Source: an uncultured Nitrospina sp.
GTDB taxonomy: Bacteria > Nitrospinota > Nitrospinia > Nitrospinales > VA-1
NCBI GenBank assembly: GCA_950072225.1
Contig: CATMOP010000175.1
Location: 1-5,075 of the forward strand
DNA: 5,075 nt
Direction of reading: 5' to 3'
Below are positions 1-5,075 of the stretch, in pieces. The notes beneath the pieces are model-generated. The model had not been told where the DNA came from. It was given only the letters and a program-made list of their open reading frames with translations, and did no database searches. Position 1 is the first letter of the stretch. Every line of letters starts with the position of its first letter. A program made the translations under genes and the position numbers.

Positions 1-1
1 C

Positions 2-109
2 AATTTGTCTCCCGCGCAAGTTTCGGCTACACTGTTGCAACTGGAGTCGCGAGGATTGGTTCGACAATTGAGTGGGAAAATGTATATTTCTAATTGCGGT
101 GATGAATAG
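2..109 (+). CDS. dprA: DNA-processing protein DprA, C-terminal end only (partial, 5' end outside window)
   Basis: An open frame enters from the left edge and encodes 35 residues before a TAG at 107-109. The peptide begins NLSPAQVSATLLQLESRGL and continues with VRQLSGKMYI. This matches the small winged-helix domain that ends many DprA/Smf proteins, where the typical pattern is LSPAEVSAxLLxLELxGLVxxLPGxxY. DprA binds incoming single-stranded DNA and loads RecA during natural transformation; the Rossmann-like DNA-binding core would lie upstream, outside the window. Identification rests on this short tail plus the conserved position directly before topA, only 15 bp away, as in Bacillus and many other bacteria. 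The tail ends with a short polar extension (SNCGDE) after the predicted wing. An unrelated winged-helix protein is the main alternative, but the context makes it unlikely. Confidence 0.8.
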   Translation, partial: NLSPAQVSATLLQLESRGLVRQLSGKMYISNCGDE

Positions 110-114
110 AACTA

Positions 115-120
115 GTGAGG
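115..120 (+). promoter_or_regulatory. Ribosome-binding site of topA
   Basis: The purine-rich GTGAGG lies 4 bases before the ATG at 125 and offers a GAGG core complementary to the 16S rRNA 3' end, with slightly short spacing. It supports ATG 125 as the topA start and lies within the 15-bp gap after dprA. No promoter-like elements are visible in that gap, so topA is probably transcribed from upstream together with dprA. Confidence 0.6.
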
Positions 121-124
121 TAAT

Positions 125-2389
125 ATGGCAAAATCGTTATTGATCGTTGAGTCTCCTACTAAAGTCAACACACTTAAAAAAATAGTTGGCAAGGATTTTA
201 TTATTAAGGCCTCGGTGGGTCATCTCAAAGATCTGCCCAAGAAAAAGCTTGGAGTTGATGTTGATAATAACTTTGCTCCGGAGTACATCACCATCCGGGG
301 AAAAGGAAAGATTCTCCAGGAACTGAAAAATGCCGCCAAGAAGGTTGACAAGATTTATCTTGCTCCTGACCCTGACCGGGAAGGGGAGGCGATTGCCTAC
401 CATATCGGCAATGAAGTGGCACGGTTTACCAAGGGTAAAATTTACCGGGTACTTTTTAACGAAATTACAAAAAAAGCGGTTCTGGAAGCTATTAATAACC
501 CTACCGAGGTTAATCCTAACCGTGTGAATGCGCAACAGGCACGTAGAATTCTGGATCGACTGGTGGGATATAAAATCAGTCCCATCTTATGGAAAAAAGT
601 TCATCGTGGGTTGAGTGCCGGACGAGTGCAATCTGTTGCTTTGCGGATTGTTTGTGAAAGAGAACGTGAGATTCTAGACTTCAAGCCCCGGGAGTATTGG
701 TCGATCATATTGGAGCTGGAGGGCAGTCAGAAACCCCAATTTGAGGCCAAATTATTTAAAATTGATGGCAATAAAGCTGAGGTTGCCAATAAAGCTGAGG
801 CAGACCAAATTCTTAAAGGCTTGGAAGGGGCCAAGCCCGTCCTTGAAAATATTGTCAAGAAAGAAAGAAAAAGAAATCCGAGCGCCCCATTCATTACCAG
901 TACTCTTCAGCAGGAAGCATCTCGAAAACTTAATTTCTCTCCCAAAAAGACCATGATGTTTGCCCAACGATTGTATGAGGGAATTTCGCTGGGCAAAAAG
1001 GGAACGGTAGGCCTCATCACGTATATGCGTACTGACTCGGTAAGGTTGTCTGACCAGGCCCTCGAAGAAGTTCGGGAATTTATCCCTGAAAGATATGGCA
1101 AGGAGTTTGTTCCCAGCAAGCCAAACACCTATAAAAGTAAAAAATCAGCTCAAGAGGCCCATGAGGCAATCCGGCCCACCGATGTACAATTGGAGCCGAA
1201 TACAATCAAGGAGTATCTGGACAAGGATTTGTTCCGGCTTTACCAATTGATCTGGTCGCGTTTTGTTTCCTGCCAGATGGTCCCGGCGGTTTTGGATACC
1301 ACTCAGTTTGATATTAAGTCGGGTAACTATTTGTTCCGCAGTAACGGCTCCGTTTTAAAATTTGCGGGTTTCATGAAAGTCTATGTTGAAAGCCAGGATG
1401 ATGGGCCTAGCGATGGATCGAAATCGGAGGGCAAAGGAGAGGACCGCCTGCTTCCCCAATTGGAAAAGGGAGAAACATTAAAAGTTCAAGGAATACTTCC
1501 CGAGCAACATTTTACCCAGCCCCCCGCTCGTTTTTCTGAGGCGATGTTGGTTAAGGAGCTGGAAGATAAGGGAGTTGGTCGGCCCAGTACTTATGCGGCG
1601 ATCATCAGTGTGATTAAAGACAGGGACTATATTCAAAATCTGGATCGACGCATGCAACCTTCTGAACTCGGGTTTTTGATCAATGATCTTTTGGTAGAAA
1701 ACTTCCCGGATATCATGACCACAGAATTTACCGCAAAAATGGAAGATCAGTTGGATGATATTGAAAAAGGAAAGCTCGATTGGGTCGAAGCCCTGCGGTC
1801 TTTTTATACTCCCTTCAAAGCCGATTTGGAAAAGGCCGAAGAAAAAATGAAGGACTTTAAAGCTCAAGTGGAAGAAACCGATGAGGTCTGTGACAAATGT
1901 GACCAGCCCATGATCATTAAATGGGGGCGTTTTGGCAAATTCATGGCCTGTTCGGGTTATCCAGATTGTAAAAACACGCGGGATCTTGGAGAAAAAGGAA
2001 GTTCAGAGGACGGGGCCAAATCCGATGAAGTTGAAGGGAATTGTGATAAATGCGAGTCGCCGTTGATTATGAAAAGGGGGCGTTTCGGTAAATTTATTGC
2101 TTGCTCCAACTATCCGGAATGCAAATTTACTAAAGCGATTGGACTTGGCATTGACTGTCCTGAAGAATCCTGTGAGGGAGAGATTGCTCCGCGTCGATCT
2201 AAAAAGGGAAGAACTTTTTATGGTTGCACGAAATATCCCGATTGCAAATTTACATCCTGGGACAAGCCGGTTGGGGAAGCCTGCCCGGAGTGCAAAAACC
2301 CGTTTTTGGTCGAGAAGTGGAAAAAAAATGAAGATCCTTCTGTGGTCTGTCCCAATTGTGGTTTCAAGAAAACCAATGTTGCGGCTTGA
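125..2389 (+). CDS. topA: DNA topoisomerase I (type IA), complete, 754 aa
   Basis: Type IA topoisomerase that relaxes negative supercoils in the nucleoid by passing a strand through a transient 5'-phosphotyrosine nick. The TOPRIM domain is at the N-terminus: the metal/acid catalytic Glu is E9 in VESPTK, and the DxDxE triad is D82-D84-E86 in APDPDREGEA. The nucleophile is Y300, with R302, in GLITYMRTDS. Other core motifs include GLSAGRVQS near 162-170, SAQEAHEAIRPTD near 341-353 and the GVGRPSTYA segment near 483-491. The C-terminal part carries four zinc modules: C589/C592/C609/C615, C640/C643/C660/C666, C678/C683/C701/C707 and a ribbon-like C720/C723/C742/C745. Modules 1 and 2 are close copies (19 of 27 residues identical). 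A low-complexity acidic/Ser/Gly stretch at about 424-440 sits in a variable loop. Length is in the usual bacterial range. The start is ATG 125, with a GAGG 4 bases upstream. It follows dprA by 15 bp and precedes trmFO by 6 bp in the same frame. All key catalytic residues are present. Confidence 0.97.
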   Translation: MAKSLLIVESPTKVNTLKKIVGKDFIIKASVGHLKDLPKKKLGVDVDNNFAPEYITIRGKGKILQELKNAAKKVDKIYLAPDPDREGEAIAYHIGNEVARFTKGKIYRVLFNEITKKAVLEAINNPTEVNPNRVNAQQARRILDRLVGYKISPILWKKVHRGLSAGRVQSVALRIVCEREREILDFKPREYWSIILELEGSQKPQFEAKLFKIDGNKAEVANKAEADQILKGLEGAKPVLENIVKKERKRNPSAPFITSTLQQEASRKLNFSPKKTMMFAQRLYEGISLGKKGTVGLITYMRTDSVRLSDQALEEVREFIPERYGKEFVPSKPNTYKSKKSAQEAHEAIRPTDVQLEPNTIKEYLDKDLFRLYQLIWSRFVSCQMVPAVLDTTQFDIKSGNYLFRSNGSVLKFAGFMKVYVESQDDGPSDGSKSEGKGEDRLLPQLEKGETLKVQGILPEQHFTQPPARFSEAMLVKELEDKGVGRPSTYAAIISVIKDRDYIQNLDRRMQPSELGFLINDLLVENFPDIMTTEFTAKMEDQLDDIEKGKLDWVEALRSFYTPFKADLEKAEEKMKDFKAQVEETDEVCDKCDQPMIIKWGRFGKFMACSGYPDCKNTRDLGEKGSSEDGAKSDEVEGNCDKCESPLIMKRGRFGKFIACSNYPECKFTKAIGLGIDCPEESCEGEIAPRRSKKGRTFYGCTKYPDCKFTSWDKPVGEACPECKNPFLVEKWKKNEDPSVVCPNCGFKKTNVAA
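766..800 (+). repeat. 18-bp tandem duplication inside topA
   Basis: Two copies of an 18-bp period lie next to each other. The 14-base string CAATAAAGCTGAGG is identical at 769-782 and 787-800, and bases 766-782 match 784-800 at 16 of 17 positions. The period is six codons, so the frame is kept and the protein reads NKAEVA then NKAEAD (residues 217-227). It lies in a surface-type segment between the TOPRIM region and the active-site tyrosine. Replication slippage is the likely origin. Confidence 0.8.
1889..2122 (+). repeat. Duplicated zinc-module segment of topA (two 81-bp units)
   Basis: Bases 1889-1969 and 2042-2122 each encode a 27-residue C-x2-C-x16-C-x5-C module, offset by 153 bp. They share 19 of 27 residues, including the GRFGKF core, the central A-C-S and the Y-P-(D/E)-C end. 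At the DNA level the copies have diverged mainly at third positions. Repeated zinc modules are normal in bacterial topoisomerase I, where they bind single-stranded DNA; the linker here (about residues 616-639) is acidic and Ser/Gly rich. Confidence 0.75.
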
Positions 2390-2395
2390 TCGGTT

Positions 2396-3718
2396 GTGAA
2401 GGATTTTTTAACAATTATCGGGGCAGGGCTTGCTGGGTCTGAAGCAGCTTGGCAGGCGGCAGAACGAGGAGTGCAGGTTGTTTTGTATGAAATGCGGCCG
2501 GTGACCCGTACACCTGTTCATAAAACAGGTAATTGCGCCGAACTCGTTTGCAGTAACTCCCTGGGAAACAATCTGGCTCATTCCGCGCCGTTTATCCTTA
2601 AAGAAGAACTCCGCAGTTTAAATTCCATCGTTATTGCCTCTGGAGATAAAAACTCCGTTCCGGCCGGTTCTGCGTTAGCTGTTGACCGGGATTTATTTTC
2701 ACAAGAGATTACCTCAAAGTTATCCAATCACCCCAATATAACTTTCAAGCAGGAAGAGGTTGTAGAAATTCCTCAAGAAGGACCGGTTATTATTGCCACC
2801 GGTCCTTTGACCTCACCTCGGCTGTCAGAACAAATTTCAAAATTGATTGGTCAGGAATATCTTTATTTCTATGATGCGTTGTCTCCCATAGTTGATGCAG
2901 ACTCCATAGATTATGATAAAGCGTTTTTTGCCTCGCGTTATGACAAGGGAGATGCGGATTACCTGAATTGTCCCATGAATGCGGATCAGTATTATGAATT
3001 TGTCCGGGAATTGAAGGCGTCGGAAAAGGTTTCCTTCGCCTCTTTTGAAAAGGCGATTTATTTTGAGGGGTGTATGCCCATTGAAGTACTGGCCGAGAGG
3101 GGAGATCGTACTTTGGCATTTGGTCCGTTAAAGCCGGTAGGTTTGCCCGTTCCTAAAACCGGCAGGATTGCCCATGCCGTGGTGCAATTGCGTCGGGAAA
3201 ATCGGGAAAGTTCTGCCTATAACCTGGTAGGCTTCCAAACCAAACTCACTTATCCAGAACAGAAAAGGGTTTTTTCGATGATTCCCGGTTTGGAAAATGC
3301 CGAGTTTTTCCGATTTGGGGCTATTCATCGAAATACTTATATCAACTCTCCAAGCCTTTTGAATAATGAATTGGAATTAAGGAGTCGTCCAGGAACTTAT
3401 TTTGCCGGCCAGATCACCGGTGTAGAAGGATATGTCGAATCGTCTGCGATGGGACTTTTAGCGAGTTTGAGCGCGGTGGCGAAATTAACGGGAAGCCACT
3501 ACGTTGCACCCCCCGTCGATACCGCCCTGGGTGCTTTGATAAATTATTTAACTACATCGAGGAGTAAAGGGTTCCAACCTATGAATATAAATTTTGGTCT
3601 TTTTTGGGTTCAGGAAATGCGGATTCGCGATAAAAAGCTGAGGAATCAGAAGATTGCAATAAACGCTATAGAAAAGATAAAACTATGGAGTGAAGGACAT
3701 CCCATTCCCGTCCACTAG
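2396..3718 (+). CDS. trmFO: Methylenetetrahydrofolate-tRNA-(uracil-5-)-methyltransferase TrmFO, complete, 440 aa
   Basis: Flavoprotein (older name Gid) that makes 5-methyluridine at tRNA position 54 in the T loop, using methylenetetrahydrofolate as carbon donor and reduced FAD as reductant, in the cytoplasm. The N-terminus MKDFLTIIGAGLAGSEAAW holds the dinucleotide-binding GxGxxG at residues 9-14. The two cysteines implicated in catalysis in characterised TrmFO (C53 and C226 in Bacillus subtilis) correspond to C52 in ELVCSNSLG and C226 in YFEGCMPIE. FAD-binding and GidA-like signatures follow: FGPLKPVGLP (about 242-251), FRFGAIHRNTYI (306-317) and TGVEGYVESSAMG (341-353). The length fits the family (about 435-450 aa). 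The start is GTG at 2396, the only start codon near the family N-terminus in this frame after the topA stop. No Shine-Dalgarno is visible, so translation is probably coupled to topA, whose TGA lies 6 bp away in the same frame. The stop TAG at 3716-3718 leads into the convergent CTAG-rich junction. Confidence 0.97.
   Translation: MKDFLTIIGAGLAGSEAAWQAAERGVQVVLYEMRPVTRTPVHKTGNCAELVCSNSLGNNLAHSAPFILKEELRSLNSIVIASGDKNSVPAGSALAVDRDLFSQEITSKLSNHPNITFKQEEVVEIPQEGPVIIATGPLTSPRLSEQISKLIGQEYLYFYDALSPIVDADSIDYDKAFFASRYDKGDADYLNCPMNADQYYEFVRELKASEKVSFASFEKAIYFEGCMPIEVLAERGDRTLAFGPLKPVGLPVPKTGRIAHAVVQLRRENRESSAYNLVGFQTKLTYPEQKRVFSMIPGLENAEFFRFGAIHRNTYINSPSLLNNELELRSRPGTYFAGQITGVEGYVESSAMGLLASLSAVAKLTGSHYVAPPVDTALGALINYLTTSRSKGFQPMNINFGLFWVQEMRIRDKKLRNQKIAINAIEKIKLWSEGHPIPVH
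2778..2807 (+). repeat. Perfect 10-bp inverted repeat inside trmFO
   Basis: AAGGACCGGT at 2778-2787 is the exact reverse complement of ACCGGTCCTT at 2798-2807, with a 10-base loop between them. A G-T wobble at 2777/2808 could extend it. The arms encode the two Gly-Pro pairs of the EGPVIIATGPLT segment (residues 128-139), so part of the symmetry may come from the protein sequence. It could form a stable hairpin in the mRNA. There is no T-run after it, so it is not a classical terminator. Confidence 0.6.
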
Positions 3719-3723
3719 CCGAG

Positions 3724-3770
3724 GTTAGCGTTACGCTAGCAGTGGAGGCACTCTGCTAGAAAATTTCTAG
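3724..3770. terminator. Overlapping inverted repeats in the convergent trmFO/ATPase junction (putative bidirectional terminator)
   Basis: The 48 bp between the facing stop codons contain three overlapping inverted repeats. (1) 3724-3730 pairs with 3734-3740, a 7-bp stem with one G-T wobble and a TTA loop. (2) CTAGCAG 3736-3742 pairs with CTGCTAG 3753-3759, a perfect 7-bp stem; an alternative inner pairing is AGTG 3741-3744 with CACT 3749-3752. (3) CTAGAAA 3756-3762 and TTTCTAG 3764-3770 form a palindrome around A3763. Repeats 1 and 2 share bases 3736-3740, so they exclude each other. Position between two converging genes suggests a shared transcription end. However, no U-tract follows any stem on either strand beyond three T on + or four on -, so classical intrinsic termination is not supported and the function is inferred. 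Confidence 0.45.
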
Positions 3771-5075
3771 ACGATACAGACAGCCAGGACTTGTTTTAGG
3801 TCGCAATCCCCTTTGAATATTTTATAGATTCCATCCTGTTTGAGAGTTGTCATTCCTTCTTTAAGGGCTTGTTTGCGTAAATCCTCGACTAGAGCTTGTT
3901 TCATAACCATTCTTTTAACTTCGTCGGTAGCTTCAAGGCATTCATGTATCCCGGTCCGTCCTGCATAACCGGTATCATTGCAGTTTTCGCATCCCACTGG
4001 TTTTTTCAACATTAAGTCATCAGAATATTCAATGTTCAGTTTTTCAAAGCCATCCCCATATTCTTTGGCTAATGAATCAAACTCTTCCTGGGTGGGGTGG
4101 TAGTCTTCCTTGCATTTCTTGCAAAGAGTACGAACCAGCCTTTGAGCGACAATGAGGAGCAGGGCATCGGCAAAGTTAAGCGGGTTCATCCCCATATCCA
4201 GAAGCCGGGTAATGGTTTCGGGAGCGGAGTTGGTATGCAGGGTACTGAAGACCAGATGACCTGTTAGTGACGCTTCCAAACCAATAGAGCAGGTTTCCGA
4301 ATCGCGCATTTCACCGACCATGATGACATCCGGGTCACCGCGTAGAAAAGATCTCATAGCACGCGCAAAGTCGAGGCCAATTTTGTTTAACATTTGAACT
4401 TGCCGAAGTCCGTCTTGGGTGATTTCCACGGGGTCCTCTGCCGTCCAAATTTTTCGTTCTGGTTTATTGATGTAACCCAGGCAGGAGTGCAGGGTTGTGG
4501 TTTTACCGGAACCTGTGGGGCCCACAACCAAAATCAATCCATAAGGTTTGGAGGCTTTGTCCTTGATGAGTTCCAGGTTCCTCTCCGAGAAATTCATCTT
4601 CTCCAACGGGATGGGTTTACTCGCAGCCAAAATACGTAGAACTGCATCTTCGTTTCCCCCAACAGTCGGGCAGGTTGCGACTCTGTACTCAATTTCCTTT
4701 TTGCCGTACCTCATTTTAATTTTTCCATCCTGGGGCAAGCGCCTTTCTGCGATATCCAGCCTGGACATAATTTTGATACGGGAAATCATCGCCTGTTTGT
4801 ATAAATAGGGAATTTCCTGATAAATACGGCAAGCCCCGTCCTTCCGGAACCGTACTCTCACCGGTTTTTTACCAGTCCCCGGCTCAAGGTGAATATCAGA
4901 AACCCCTTGATCGTAGGCATCTGTCAAAATTTTATTTACCAAGCGGACAATGGTGCTGTCTGTTTCGCTAATGGCGTTGACTTCATCGACCTCCTGTGAG
5001 GATTCGACAACTTCCGCGTTCTCATCTTCTAGCGCGTTCAAAAGGCTGGACATTTCTTCAGTTTGAATTTCCCCT
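3767..5075 (-). CDS. GspE/PilB-family type II secretion / type IV pilus assembly ATPase, partial (N-terminus outside window)
   Basis: Hexameric cytoplasmic ATPase that powers pilin or pseudopilin assembly at the inner membrane. Residues are numbered from the ATG at 5053-5051. The N2 domain begins near 31 (STIVRLVNKILTDA, then SDIHLEP at 52-58). Walker A is GPTGSGKT at 178-185, the Asp box is AEDPVEI at 205-211, Walker B is PDVIMVGEMRD at 241-251 and the His box is LTGHLVFSTLHTN at 263-275. Zinc-type cysteines are C311/C314 and C355/C358; they mark GspE/PilB rather than the retraction ATPase PilT. The cysteine pairs are 40 residues apart, longer than the roughly 29 in Vibrio GspE. The frame stays open upstream of the ATG to the right edge (GEIQTEEM), and that ATG has no good ribosome-binding site. 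The family normally has about 150 more N-terminal residues, so the true start very likely lies beyond 5075. The stop is TAG at 3769-3767, facing trmFO. Which system it serves cannot be told from this piece. Confidence 0.93.
   Translation of the reverse strand, partial: GEIQTEEMSSLLNALEDENAEVVESSQEVDEVNAISETDSTIVRLVNKILTDAYDQGVSDIHLEPGTGKKPVRVRFRKDGACRIYQEIPYLYKQAMISRIKIMSRLDIAERRLPQDGKIKMRYGKKEIEYRVATCPTVGGNEDAVLRILAASKPIPLEKMNFSERNLELIKDKASKPYGLILVVGPTGSGKTTTLHSCLGYINKPERKIWTAEDPVEITQDGLRQVQMLNKIGLDFARAMRSFLRGDPDVIMVGEMRDSETCSIGLEASLTGHLVFSTLHTNSAPETITRLLDMGMNPLNFADALLLIVAQRLVRTLCKKCKEDYHPTQEEFDSLAKEYGDGFEKLNIEYSDDLMLKKPVGCENCNDTGYAGRTGIHECLEATDEVKRMVMKQALVEDLRKQALKEGMTTLKQDGIYKIFKGDCDLKQVLAVCIV

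Noticed and set aside
137..535. Open frame of 132 codons on the - strand opposite the start of topA
   Set aside because: It lies entirely antisense to the TOPRIM-coding part of topA, has no recognisable domain, and is explained by codon bias of the real gene.
1478..1867. Open frame of 129 codons on the - strand inside topA
   Set aside because: Antisense shadow of conserved topoisomerase core sequence, with no recognisable family or independent evidence of translation.
2097..2399. + strand frame of 100 codons overlapping the topA end and the trmFO start
   Set aside because: Runs out of frame through two topA zinc modules, with no recognisable domain; it is best read as a shadow.
2790..3119. 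- strand frame of 109 codons inside trmFO
   Set aside because: Antisense shadow over conserved TrmFO sequence, with no domain and no sensible context.
3719..3766. Classical Rho-independent terminator
   Set aside because: The hairpins are present, but no run of T follows them on either strand, so only a tentative terminator role is given.
3731..3770. Possible attachment site or insertion-sequence end built from the CTAG palindromes
   Set aside because: No integrase or transposase gene, flanking direct repeat or matching second copy is present in the window.
5051..5053. ATG on the - strand as the true start of the ATPase
   Set aside because: The frame stays open upstream to the window edge, no good ribosome-binding site precedes it, and the family normally has a further N-terminal domain.

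Overview
The window is ordinary bacterial chromosome with four genes, and I see no clear sign of an undescribed system. Three genes lie head to tail on the + strand: the last 35 codons of dprA (DNA uptake/recombination), a complete topA (DNA topoisomerase I) and a complete trmFO (folate-dependent tRNA m5U54 methyltransferase). The fourth gene is on the - strand and converges on trmFO. It encodes a GspE/PilB-type secretion or pilus ATPase whose N-terminal part lies beyond the right edge.

Organism: dprA-topA-trmFO is a known conserved order in Firmicutes and in several Gram-negative lineages outside Gammaproteobacteria, which use SAM-dependent TrmA instead of TrmFO. The zinc-containing GspE/PilB-like ATPase, with sequence reminiscent of versions I associate with Deltaproteobacteria, Nitrospirae and Nitrospinae, favours a Gram-negative member of such groups. 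Base composition looks mid-40s percent G+C by eye. This assignment is a low-confidence inference.

Layout: 2-109 is the dprA 3' end. 110-124 is a 15-bp gap carrying the topA ribosome-binding site. 125-2389 is topA. A 6-bp gap follows, in the same reading frame, and then trmFO from a GTG at 2396 to 3718. Bases 3719-3766 are a 48-bp convergent intergenic stretch full of overlapping inverted repeats built on CTAG. The ATPase runs leftward from the right edge to its stop at 3767. No gap between genes exceeds 50 bp, and no RNA gene, CRISPR array, insertion sequence or recognisable promoter is visible.

How the genes fit together: dprA, topA and trmFO are packed tightly enough to be one transcript with translational coupling at the topA/trmFO border. 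They cover DNA processing, supercoiling control and tRNA modification, so their linkage is conserved but not one pathway. The ATPase is a separate transcription unit that would power a type IV pilus or type II secretion machine. A link to DprA through natural transformation is possible but not shown by the sequence. The most notable small-scale details are the CTAG-rich convergent junction, the single TGA separating topA and trmFO in one frame, an 18-bp tandem duplication inside topA, and a 10-bp perfect inverted repeat inside trmFO.
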